A DNA stretch of 23,782 nt from JAPYTU01 sp036166735. GTDB lineage: Bacteria > Bacteroidota > Bacteroidia > Cytophagales > MED-G16. Both the position numbers and the translations under genes were made by a program. Shown here in pieces: positions 1-8,700 of this stretch (position 1 is the first letter of the stretch; each line of letters begins with the position of its first letter). Under the pieces are notes generated by a model that did no database searches, was not told the DNA's origin, and saw only the letters and a program-made list of their open reading frames with translations. Location of the stretch: contig JAYZHG010000139.1 in the NCBI GenBank assembly GCA_036166735.1, positions 1 through 23,782 of the forward strand. Direction: 5' to 3'.

Positions 1-1
1 G

Positions 2-142
2 TTAACTTATGAGGATATGATTAAAGAATACAGATATAACCACAGAATTTATCATAAAAAAGATATGGAGAAAATGGATAGAATAATAGAATTAATGGAA
101 GAAATAGATAAAAAAATAAAAATCCCACTAACGTCACATTAA
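2..142 (+). CDS. 3' end of an unrecognised CDS (5' truncated by window)
   Basis: An open frame enters from the left edge and runs 46 codons to a TAA stop at 140-142. The visible tail is strongly charged and probably helical, rich in Lys, Glu, Met and Ile, with alternating acidic and basic residues, and ends in PLTSH. No motif is recognisable, so no function is proposed. It is read as the C-terminus of a real gene because the frame is open to the edge, its composition is typical of a helical protein end, and a convergent gene starts its stop codon 45 bases downstream. It could also be a chance open frame. Confidence 0.5.
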   Translation, partial: LTYEDMIKEYRYNHRIYHKKDMEKMDRIIELMEEIDKKIKIPLTSH

Positions 143-187
143 ATAAGAAAAGTGTTCTTGCAAAATCAGTAACTGTTGAGTAAATAA

Positions 188-718
188 TTACTTAAATATA
201 ACTTTAGCTTTGGCATCTTCCTTATAATAGATTTCATGACCTTTTACCCATTCTCCATTTTGAAAATATTGAGTTTCTGACTTAAAATCTCCATTTGATA
301 ATAATTGATAGATTCCTTTGGTTTCTGTGATACCATCTTTATTCCCTGTAACTTTTTCATGAAAAATTATTTTATCATTTTCAATCAAAATTGTAGATTT
401 TGTATAAAATCCTACAGTAGTAAAATACCATGATACTAGACTATTTAATTCTAAGTCCCACATAATAATAGACTCTCCACCCCACATTCCATCATTTACA
501 GAATGAGTAACTTGAATCCCATTGTCGTTTAATATTCTCCAGTATTGTACATCAAAAAGTGGGTTTTCTGGAGTTGAATTACTAAACTCTCCTTTAAATG
601 TCTTCCCAATAAAATTTTCAAATGGTTTTAATTTTTCTGACAAGTGATTATTGTCATTATTCTGTCCAAAACTAATCAGTGGAATAAAGAATAACAGGAG
701 AAAAAATAATCTATTCAT
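188..718 (-). CDS. Exported lipocalin-like protein (DUF1579-like), function unknown
   Basis: A 176-residue protein with a hydrophobic signal peptide (residues 1 to about 19, ending SFGQ), so probably periplasmic. The mature part opens with a segment of the type LxPFENFIGKTFKGEF. Alternating hydrophobic strands and Gly/Asn turns follow, with several Trp/Tyr-Phe pairs, which suits a small beta-barrel of the lipocalin-like or DUF1579 kind. No catalytic motif is visible. The start is ATG directly before the signal peptide. It lies 37 bases downstream of the PQQ dehydrogenase on the same strand, so it may be co-transcribed with it and could serve as a periplasmic binding or accessory protein. That role is inference from position only. 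Confidence 0.75.
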   Translation of the reverse strand: MNRLFFLLLFFIPLISFGQNNDNNHLSEKLKPFENFIGKTFKGEFSNSTPENPLFDVQYWRILNDNGIQVTHSVNDGMWGGESIIMWDLELNSLVSWYFTTVGFYTKSTILIENDKIIFHEKVTGNKDGITETKGIYQLLSNGDFKSETQYFQNGEWVKGHEIYYKEDAKAKVIFK

Positions 719-755
719 AAAAATATTATATGCATTTTTTACTATCTATATAATT

Positions 756-2963
756 CTATTTCAATCTTTTAACTTGATCTGCAATTTCCTGATAATTTGT
801 AAGCGTCTCTCTATATTGCATTGGATTTTCACGCAAAGATTTAGCAGTAAAGAGGATATAAGCTTTGATGTTATCTACATCATTTTTGGTAAGTTTATTT
901 TTAAAATTTGGCATACCCTGAGAAGCTAGTTTACCTCCTAAGATAATTTCATCATAGTTTTCATAGATTCTATCCTGTGACATAGTTAAATCTGGAATAG
1001 ATCCACTACCACTGCCTGTTCCAAAGTGACAGCCACTACAATTTTTTTGAAATAAGTTATAACCTTTACCTATCGTAATAGGAGTATCCTCAGTTTCTAG
1101 TAATGTGTATTGTTTTTTTAGAGATGGAAATTTTTTTGGAGGAGAAGCATTGCCATTTAACTTAAAAGTATAGATTGTACCAGGGTGAATTCTATCAACA
1201 ACTTTTGCACCTTGTCCTTGAGCACCGCCCCATCCTACAGCAATAGTTATATATTGCTCTCCATCTACTAAGTATGTTATTGGAGGTGCATTTACTCCAG
1301 AGCGAACATCAAATCTCCAAAGTTCTTTACCATACTCTGCATCTCTGGCAATGAAATTACCTTCCGCATCTCCCTGAAATAGAAGGTTAGTTGCAGTTGA
1401 TAACAAACCACCATTGTAATGAAATACTTGGTCGATTCCCCAAACTTCTTTTTGCCGAACCGGATCCCATGCTATTAACCTACCTTTAGATGTTCCAGGT
1501 TTTGGTGCATCTGGATGTTGATCATATACAGTTGGTAGGTAGAGCTTCGAAGGAATGCTTGTATTATATCCCATTCCACTTGACGGTCTATCAGGTGAAA
1601 CAAATACTTTCTCTGGGTCATAGTAATATTTTCCTGAACGTTTTAAACTAGGAATGTATACATAGCCAGTATTGTGACTATATGACATAGGATGCCAATT
1701 ATGTCCTCCGTGGGAACTAGGTGTAATCCAATGGACCTTTTTATCATCATAACGAGCACCCTCAACTTCAATAGGGCGGCCATTATTATCGATTCCTTTA
1801 GCCCAGTTCATATAAGTATAAGCTTGTGCAGAAACAAGTTCTCCATTTGTACGATCGATAACATAAAAGAAACCATTTTTTGGTGCTTGAATCAGAACTT
1901 TCTTTGTTGTTTTATCAATTGATAGATCTGTTAAAATAATAGGTTGTGTTGCTGTATAATCCCATGTATCTCCTGGGGTTGTTTGGTAGTGCCATAAGTA
2001 TGAACCATCATCAGGATTCAATGCAACGATACTAGATAAGTATAGGTTGTCACCACCCTCTGGGCTTCTTATTTTTCTATCCCAGTGAGTTCCATTTCCA
2101 ACTCCAATATATAGTTGATCTAATTCTTGATCATAGACAATTGCATCCCATACCGTTCCACCACCACCTTGTTTCCACCACTCTCCAGTCCAAGTATTAG
2201 CTGCAGTTTCAAGATCAGGATGTTCATAAGGATTATTAGGATTTCCAGGAACGGTATAAAATCTCCATGCTTTTTCCCCAGTTTCTGCATTATATGCTGT
2301 TACATAACCTCTAGCTTTAAATTCTGCACCTCCATTACCTATAATAACATTCCCCTTAACGATTCTTGGTGCTCCAGTTATGGAGTATCTATAACCATCT
2401 TTATCTGAAACGGTCATTACACTCCATTTGAGTGTTCCATTTACAGCATCTAGAGATATAAGACGACCATCCAAAGTACCTAATATTATAGCACCTTTGT
2501 AAAGAGCTACTCCTCTGTTTACTACTCCACAGCATAGATTTAGTGCTTTTTCATATGGTACTTCTGGATCATACTTCCAAATGATTGATCCTTTTCTAGC
2601 ATCAACTGCATATACCGTACTCCACGGACCTGTGAAAAACATAATACCGTCAACAACTATTGGAGTTGCTTGGATACCTCGTTTTGTACCAAGTTGGATA
2701 GCCCAATGTAGACTCAACTTGTCAATGTTTTTTTTATTTATTTCTTTCAACTCACTATATCTATCTTCATTATAGTTAAGTCCGTAAGTAATCCAGTCTT
2801 TATGATCCTTATCAGCTTCTAATAAAGCATTATCATCAATTTTAATGGTCACATTTCTAATATGTTCTTTGGATCCTTTCTTATAAGTTTCACCCGATTT
2901 GCATTGATATAACCCGAGCAATAATAAGCTAAAAATTACTAGTTGGAAGAGATAATTTTTCAT
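756..2963 (-). CDS. PQQ-dependent quinohaemoprotein dehydrogenase, lipoprotein
   Basis: A 735-residue periplasmic enzyme that should oxidise an alcohol or sugar with pyrroloquinoline quinone and pass electrons to its own haem. Residues 1-21 form a lipoprotein signal (LYQC, Cys21). Residues about 55-600 are the eight-bladed quinoprotein propeller: adjacent cysteines Cys144-Cys145 (redox disulfide ring), the GAE motif with Glu214 and the GVGN motif with Asn290 (metal ligands), GGGTVW near 267-272 (Trp stacking under PQQ), WDYT with probable catalytic Asp335, and Lys362 in QAPKNG. Residues about 630-735 are a cytochrome c domain with CSGCH at 642-646 and Met684 as likely sixth haem ligand. Position +2 from the catalytic Asp is Thr337 rather than Asp, which argues for calcium and against a lanthanide enzyme. 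The substrate cannot be told. No PQQ synthesis genes are in the window. G+C is clearly higher than in neighbouring genes. Confidence 0.93.
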   Translation of the reverse strand: MKNYLFQLVIFSLLLLGLYQCKSGETYKKGSKEHIRNVTIKIDDNALLEADKDHKDWITYGLNYNEDRYSELKEINKKNIDKLSLHWAIQLGTKRGIQATPIVVDGIMFFTGPWSTVYAVDARKGSIIWKYDPEVPYEKALNLCCGVVNRGVALYKGAIILGTLDGRLISLDAVNGTLKWSVMTVSDKDGYRYSITGAPRIVKGNVIIGNGGAEFKARGYVTAYNAETGEKAWRFYTVPGNPNNPYEHPDLETAANTWTGEWWKQGGGGTVWDAIVYDQELDQLYIGVGNGTHWDRKIRSPEGGDNLYLSSIVALNPDDGSYLWHYQTTPGDTWDYTATQPIILTDLSIDKTTKKVLIQAPKNGFFYVIDRTNGELVSAQAYTYMNWAKGIDNNGRPIEVEGARYDDKKVHWITPSSHGGHNWHPMSYSHNTGYVYIPSLKRSGKYYYDPEKVFVSPDRPSSGMGYNTSIPSKLYLPTVYDQHPDAPKPGTSKGRLIAWDPVRQKEVWGIDQVFHYNGGLLSTATNLLFQGDAEGNFIARDAEYGKELWRFDVRSGVNAPPITYLVDGEQYITIAVGWGGAQGQGAKVVDRIHPGTIYTFKLNGNASPPKKFPSLKKQYTLLETEDTPITIGKGYNLFQKNCSGCHFGTGSGSGSIPDLTMSQDRIYENYDEIILGGKLASQGMPNFKNKLTKNDVDNIKAYILFTAKSLRENPMQYRETLTNYQEIADQVKRLK

Positions 2964-2973
2964 TAAATTTCAA

Positions 2974-2981
2974 CAAAACTA
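2974..2981 (-). promoter_or_regulatory. Putative -7 promoter box for the PQQ dehydrogenase
   Basis: The minus strand reads TAGTTTTG, an exact match to the Bacteroidota -7 consensus TAnnTTTG, ten bases before the start codon. A transcript starting about five bases after the box would have a leader of only around five bases. No clear TTG or TTTG -33 element is seen at the expected distance, so the call rests on the -7 box alone. Confidence 0.42.
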
Positions 2982-3029
2982 TTTATCATTATTTAGTAAA
3001 TATAATAGTAATAATTGTAGATTGAATAT

Positions 3030-4646
3030 ATGAAGAGACTGTTAAAACCCTTTTTTATTTTGAGTTTTAATAAATTATGTAAAATAATTTTAGGTTTAAT
3101 TATCTGTTTAAGTTGTAATCAAACTTTAATTTATGATCTTATTATTAAAGAAGGGGAAGTTTATGATGGAACAGGTTCAGAAGGTGTTATAATCGACATA
3201 GCAATCAAAGATGATTTCATAGTAAAGATTGGATATTTAGATAATGCAAAAGCTAAGCGTGTTATCAATGCTAAGGGCTTAGTTGTTGCTCCTGGATTTA
3301 TAGATGTTCATACACATCTAGAACCTCTTATGAGATTATCAAACTGTGAAAGTCATATAAGACAAGGTGTAACAACAAGTATTGGAGGTCCTGATGGATC
3401 CAGTCCATGGCCTTTTGGAAAATATTTAGACTCATTAAAAAAAATTGGTGTGGGCATGAATGTAGGTTATTTAATCGGACATAATACAGTAAGAAAAAAT
3501 ATTATGGGATTAGAAAATAGAACTCCCTCCTCTGAGGAATTAGATAAAATGAAACAACAAATTATCATGGGGATGGATGAAGGTGCATTTGGAATATCAA
3601 CAGGTTTAAAATATTTACCAGGAAATTTTTCACAAATAGATGAAGTGATATCATTATCTAAAGAAGCTTCAAAAAAGGATGGAATTTATACTTCTCATTT
3701 ACGAGATGAAGGTTTAAATGTAATTTCTGCAGTTCAAGAAGCTATTAATATTTCAAAAGAAGCAAATATCCCTGTGGTTTTAACACATCATAAACTGATT
3801 GGTAAACCTATGTGGGGGAAAAGTAATAAAACCCTTGATTTGGTAGATTCTGCTAGAATGGTAGGTTTAAATATAGCTATAGATCAATACCCTTATGATG
3901 CAAGTTATACAGGAATCTCAGTTTTAATACCGACCTGGGCAAGAGCTGGTGGTCAAAAAGAATTTATTAAGCGTATTTCAAACCCCAAACTTAAAGACAG
4001 TATAAGATCGGGAATAATTTTTAATCTTTTAAATGATAGAGGAGGTAGTGATTTAGATAGAGTACAATTTGCAAAAGTAGAATGGATGAAAGAACTTGAA
4101 GGAAAAACTTTAAAGTATTGGTGTGAGATAAAAGGATTAGATCCTAATTTAGAAAATGGTGCAGAGCTTGTGATTGAAGCACAATTAAATGGTGGAGCAT
4201 CTTGTGTTTTTCATGCTATGGATGAGAATGATGTTAAAAATATCATGCAACATCCACAAACCATGATTGCTTCTGATGGGAGACTTGTTCAACCTGGTGA
4301 TGGCCATCCTCATCCTAGATGGTATGGTACTTTCCCAAGAGTTCTGGGATACTATGTGAGAGAAAAAAAGATACTTTCTTTATCAAATGCAATTTATAAA
4401 ATGACATTTTTACCAGCTCAGACATTTGGATTAAGAGATCGTGGGATAATTAAAGAAGGCATGAAAGCAGATATTACTATTTTTAATCAGAATACCATTA
4501 TTGATAAATCTACTTTTGATTTTCCACATCAATATCCAGAAGGTATTTATTATGTTATTGTTAATGGACAGTTGGCAATTGATAATGAAGAATTTAAAAA
4601 TATTAAGGCTGGAAATATTTTAAGAAAAAATACCGTTTTGGAATAA
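3030..4646 (+). CDS. D-aminoacylase-like amidohydrolase, lipoprotein
   Basis: A 538-residue metal-dependent amidohydrolase of the N-acyl-D-amino-acid deacylase type, expected to cleave an amide bond in the periplasm. An N-terminal hydrophobic segment ends in LSC (Cys29), a likely lipoprotein signal. Residues 35-85 are the small beta-sandwich and 86-480 the TIM barrel. Visible metal and catalytic residues are His94 and His96 (IDVHTHLE), His223 (SHLRDEG), His253 (LTHHK) and Asp416 (IASDG). The C-terminal GIIKEGMKADITIFN segment is typical of the superfamily. Classical D-aminoacylases have a metal-bridging Cys in a GNCG loop after the QGVTT stretch; here the loop reads GGPDG, so this is a divergent subfamily and the substrate is open. 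The ATG at 3030 is the only Met before residue 101. It is transcribed divergently from the PQQ dehydrogenase across 66 bases. Confidence 0.88.
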   Translation: MKRLLKPFFILSFNKLCKIILGLIICLSCNQTLIYDLIIKEGEVYDGTGSEGVIIDIAIKDDFIVKIGYLDNAKAKRVINAKGLVVAPGFIDVHTHLEPLMRLSNCESHIRQGVTTSIGGPDGSSPWPFGKYLDSLKKIGVGMNVGYLIGHNTVRKNIMGLENRTPSSEELDKMKQQIIMGMDEGAFGISTGLKYLPGNFSQIDEVISLSKEASKKDGIYTSHLRDEGLNVISAVQEAINISKEANIPVVLTHHKLIGKPMWGKSNKTLDLVDSARMVGLNIAIDQYPYDASYTGISVLIPTWARAGGQKEFIKRISNPKLKDSIRSGIIFNLLNDRGGSDLDRVQFAKVEWMKELEGKTLKYWCEIKGLDPNLENGAELVIEAQLNGGASCVFHAMDENDVKNIMQHPQTMIASDGRLVQPGDGHPHPRWYGTFPRVLGYYVREKKILSLSNAIYKMTFLPAQTFGLRDRGIIKEGMKADITIFNQNTIIDKSTFDFPHQYPEGIYYVIVNGQLAIDNEEFKNIKAGNILRKNTVLE

Positions 4647-4671
4647 AAATTTTAGAAAGGATTCACAATAT

Positions 4672-4708
4672 AAAAAAAAGACTCAATTATAAAGTAAATC
4701 CTCAGTCT
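4672..4708 (-). terminator. Possible intrinsic terminator downstream of tRNA-Ala
   Basis: On the minus strand AGACT (4704-4708) pairs with AGTCT (4679-4683) across a 20-base loop and is followed directly by a run of T residues (4672-4679). The stem is only five pairs and the loop is long, so this is a weak candidate. Its position just after the tRNA gene supports it. Confidence 0.3.
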
Positions 4709-4709
4709 G

Positions 4710-4783
4710 TGGAGCCAGAGGGAGTCGAACCCTCGACCTCTTGACTGCCAGTCAAGCACTCTAGCCAACTGAGCTATGGCCCC
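4710..4783 (-). tRNA. tRNA-Ala (anticodon GGC)
   Basis: Read on the minus strand, these 74 bases fold as a full cloverleaf: acceptor GGGGCCA with TGGCTCC, D-stem GCTC, anticodon stem CTTGA/TCAAG with loop CTGGCAG, T-stem GAGGG/CCCTC with loop TTCGACT, and discriminator A. The anticodon GGC lies at 4747-4749. The third acceptor pair is G-U, the classic alanine identity element. The 3' CCA is not encoded (the next bases read CAG), so it must be added by CCA-adding enzyme. It follows the PhyH gene on the same strand after 36 bases. Confidence 0.97.
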
Positions 4784-4819
4784 ATTAATAGTTAATCCAT
4801 TAGTAAAAAAAAGAAAATT

Positions 4820-5671
4820 TTAATTCTGTTCGTCATTTTCCCAACCCGTATCTTTCAATGCAGGATCATTTTCTTTTTTAAGAAAATCCACTTTAGACAT
4901 TGATTCAGACTCCCAATTCAAAATAGCATCATTTGGAACAACTTTAATTGGTTCTTTCCATGCACTAGAAGATTCATTATAAGCCAAATTTGATTGAGAA
5001 CAGTAACATGAAATAATGGACCATCTTGGATTTTCTGATAAATTAGCAGCTGATCGATGAAGAATATTGCTATGAAATATTAAAGCGTCCCCTGCATTTA
5101 ACTCAGAATAAACTATTTCCATTGTTTTCAATGCATTGTCTACCATTTCCATATCTGCACCTACTTGTTCACCTTTAAAACCATGATTTAATCTGCCTAA
5201 TTTGTGAGACCCTTTTATAAATTGAATGCACCCATTTTCTTTATTTGCTGGAGATAAAGCTACCATAATACTAATTAACTGGTTTGGAAACATAAACTGG
5301 TTTTTATACCAATACCCATAATCTTGGTGCCATTCCCATGCCCCTCCTACTCTTGGTTTTTTTTGCAATAATTTCGAATGAAAATGACATACTGGAGAAT
5401 CACTTTCTAACAATTGAGAAATCGAATTAACTACTTTTTCACTCCTGGCTAAATATCCAAAAATGTTATCCCCAGGAGTAAACCAAAGAGATAATTTTGT
5501 TTTTTTCCCAGATTCATCATTTAGATCTAGTACATTATCACTAATAGAAGAATCTTTAGATGCATAATCTAATAAATTATCAATTTCTTCTTTACTACAA
5601 AATTCTTTTAGTATAAGGTATCCATCCTTATCGTATAGACTCATTTGATCTGAAGACAAATATTTTTTCAT
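4820..5671 (-). CDS. Phytanoyl-CoA dioxygenase (PhyH) family protein
   Basis: A 283-residue cytoplasmic protein with no signal peptide, predicted to be an Fe(II)/2-oxoglutarate-dependent hydroxylase. The N-terminus carries the usual family opening (YDKDGYLILKEF, residues 13-24). The iron triad is visible as His115 and Asp117 in WHQDYGYW plus His205 in LHRSA, and Arg216 sits where the 2-oxoglutarate carboxylate is bound. The middle part SPANKENGCIQFIKGSHK (about 140-157) is typical of PhyH and EctD-like enzymes. The length is usual for the family. The substrate cannot be read from sequence: PhyH members act on acyl-CoAs, ectoine, small amines or natural products, and no ectoine or fatty-acid genes are adjacent. 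A promoter candidate lies just before the start. Confidence 0.9.
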   Translation of the reverse strand: MKKYLSSDQMSLYDKDGYLILKEFCSKEEIDNLLDYASKDSSISDNVLDLNDESGKKTKLSLWFTPGDNIFGYLARSEKVVNSISQLLESDSPVCHFHSKLLQKKPRVGGAWEWHQDYGYWYKNQFMFPNQLISIMVALSPANKENGCIQFIKGSHKLGRLNHGFKGEQVGADMEMVDNALKTMEIVYSELNAGDALIFHSNILHRSAANLSENPRWSIISCYCSQSNLAYNESSSAWKEPIKVVPNDAILNWESESMSKVDFLKKENDPALKDTGWENDEQN

Positions 5672-5682
5672 AATTACTATTA

Positions 5683-5713
5683 CAAACTAACATACATTTT
5701 TAAAAGTTCAAAA
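5683..5713 (-). promoter_or_regulatory. Putative promoter of the PhyH gene (-33 TTTTG, -7 TTAGTTTG)
   Basis: On the minus strand TTTTG (5709-5713) is followed after 18 bases by TTAGTTTG (5683-5690), one mismatch from TAnnTTTG. This matches the TTG-N17-23-TAnnTTTG layout known for flavobacteria. The box ends 11 bases before the start codon, so the leader would be very short. Confidence 0.42.
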
Positions 5714-5767
5714 TGCTAATATTTTTTTTTGTACATTTAATTCCATTTTCACTAAACAATATAAAAA

Positions 5768-8700
5768 ATGAAAAAGTATATTATCCTATTATCATTAACA
5801 TTCTGTTGCTTTACTCTATTTGCACAAGAAGATTCATTACAACAAAAAGTTGACACCACCAAGTATGAAAAAAAGAAAAAAGGACTCCCACTAAAACCTG
5901 GAAGAACTATAAATATAGATACCGATGAAGGATCATGGATGTCATTAGACGTTAGTCCTGATGGAAAGACAATTGCTTTTGATCTTCTAGGTGATATTTA
6001 TATGATGCCTATAACCGGAGGTAAAGCTGAAAGATTTACATTTGGAATGGCATTTGATTCACATCCAAAATTTTCTCCTGACGGAAAAGATCTTTTATTC
6101 ATTTCGGATAGAACAGGTGGATATAATGTATGGATAAAAAATATTGAATCCGGAGACTCAACACAAGTAACTAAAGGTGATAATAATAATATGCAATCTG
6201 CTGAATGGACGCATGATGGAAAATATATCGTTGTTGTTAAGGGTAAAAGAAATTTAAAACTTCATCTACACCACAGAGATGGAGGAAGTGGGACGGAATT
6301 AATAAAGGAGCCAAAATCACTAAAAATTGTTGAGCCAGCTTTTGGAAAAGACGATAGATATATCTGGTATGCAAGAAGAACCAATTCTTGGCAATATAAT
6401 GCTAGATTTCCTCAATATCAATTATCAACATATGACAGAGAAACTGGTGAAATAGAAATGCAATCATCAAAGTATGGATCGGGTTTTTCTCCAACACTTT
6501 CTTCAAATGGAAAATGGTTAGTCTATGGTACTAGATACAATGATCAAACAGGTTTAATTCTCAGAGACTTACAAGATGGTAAAGAAAAATGGCTTGCCTA
6601 CCCAGTACAAAGAGACGATCAGGAATCTCCCGCGTCTCTCGGAGTTTTGCCAGCAATGTCTTTCACTCCTGACAATAAAAACTTAATTGCTTCGTATGGA
6701 GGAAAATTTTATAGCATCCCCATATCCGGTGAAGATGCTATTAACATTCCTTTTAAAGTAAAAGAAGATTATGAGCTTGGTCCTATTTTAAAATTTAATT
6801 ATCCAATAGAGGATTCTAAAAGTATAAAATCAAGTCAAATAAGAGATGCCAAAGTATCTCCTGATGGCTCTAAAGTTGCTTTCACTGCGTTCAACAGACT
6901 CTATCTAATGAATTTGAGTGATAGTGTTCCTAAGAGGTTAACTAAATTTAATATGACAGAAGCAAGCCCTGCTTGGAATAAAGATGGATCATTCATAGCT
7001 TTTGTTACTTGGGATGATAAAAATGGAGGTAATATTTACAAGGTCAATACAGTTGGAAAATCTAAACCAATAAAACTGACCTATAAATCAGCATTATATA
7101 CCGAACCAGTATGGAATAATCAATCTAATAAAATTGTATTTCTAAGAGGCACATCACAAAATTTTTCTGAAGGTACTGGTCCATATTCATTTAAATCGCA
7201 AAATGAGATATGTTGGATATCTTCTAGTGGAGGAAATGTAAATGTAATTGAAAAATCTAAAGGAAGAACTTATCCTCATTTTATAAATGATAGTGATAGA
7301 ATACATTTATATAGTTATTCAAAAGGATTAGTATCTATAAGATGGGATGGTACCGATGAGAAAGAAATCATAAAAGTAACAGGAATCACAACTTACAATG
7401 CTGAAAACCCATCAACTGCTGATTTTATAATTATGGCACCTAAAGGAGATCAAGCATTAGCTCAAATAAATAATGAAATTTATACATTCACAGTTCCTTT
7501 TTATGGAGGTAAGAGCATAACTATAGAGCTTTCTGATGTGGATGAAGCTGCATTCCCATCTAAAAAACTTACCCAAATCGGAGGGGAATTTCCTAGTTGG
7601 AGTAATGATGCTAAAAAAATATATTGGTCATTAGGAAATGCTTTTTTTAGTTATAATATAGCTGAAGCAGACAAATTTTATAAAGAGAAAGAAGATGAAG
7701 AAGAAAAAAAAGATGAAAAAGAAAAAGAAGATGAAGAAAAAGAAGATGAAGAAGAAAAAGAAGATGAAGATTTTAAAGCTGATGAGATAAGAATTTCTGT
7801 GTATAGAAATAAAAATAATGTCGAAGGAAGTGTTCTTCTTCAAAATGCAAGAGTAATCACAATGAATGGTTACGAATCGTTTGAAAATGGAGATATTTTA
7901 GTTGTAAATAATAGAATAGAAAAGGTTGGCCCTACTGGATCAATAAATATTGACAAAAAAGTTAAGGTTATTAATATGTCTGGTAAAACAATTGTTCCAG
8001 GTTTTATTGATACCCATGCTCACATGTGGCCTTCATGGGGAATACATAAAAATCAAATATGGCTTTATGCAGCTAATTTGGCTTATGGAGTTACTACGAC
8101 AAGAGATCCTCAAACTGCCACAACAGATGTACTAACTTATTCTGATATGGTTGATGCTGGTATGATATATGGTCCAAGAGTTTATTCTACGGGACCAGGA
8201 GTAGGCTACTGGGCATATAACATAAAAAGTTTAAAGCAGGCAAGAAAAATTTTAAAACAGTACTCCGAATATTATGATACAAAAACAATCAAAATGTATT
8301 TAACTGGAAATAGAAAACACAGGCAATGGATAATTCAAGCTGCAAAAGAACAGGAGTTAATGCCAACAACTGAAGGAGCTTTGGATATGAAACTTGATAT
8401 AACACAAATTATTGATGGTTATCCTGGTCATGAACATAGTTTTCCAATTTATCCATTATACAAGGATTTTGTAAAATTAGTAGCTGAATCAAAAACTGCA
8501 TATACACCAACTTTACTTGTAGCATATGGTGGACCTTGGGCTGAAAATTATTTTTATGCAACAGAAAATGTGAATGGAGATGAAAAATTGAACTTTTATA
8601 CTCCAAAATCTGAATTAGATGCACTTTCAAGAAGAAGAAATGCTGGGTGGTTTATGAAAGAAGAACATGTTTTTGAGGATCATGGTGTTTTTGTAAAAGA

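Noticed and set aside
1692..2775. Several plus-strand frames of 60-93 codons within the PQQ dehydrogenase region
   Set aside because: They lie antisense to a gene with complete, continuous domain motifs and show Cys/Ile/Ser-rich composition without any recognisable domain.
4647..4709. Possible mobile-element attachment site at the tRNA-Ala 3' end
   Set aside because: No integrase, no direct repeat of the tRNA 3' end was noticed in the window, and flanking genes look like ordinary chromosome.
5672..5767. Possible riboswitch or small RNA in the 96-base divergent spacer
   Set aside because: Only AT-rich sequence with promoter-like boxes and homopolymer runs; no stable helix or conserved riboswitch core could be seen.
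7631..7843. A minus-strand frame of 70 codons composed mostly of Phe and Ile
   Set aside because: It is the antisense shadow of the purine-only linker tract of the propeller-amidohydrolase; no real protein has this composition.
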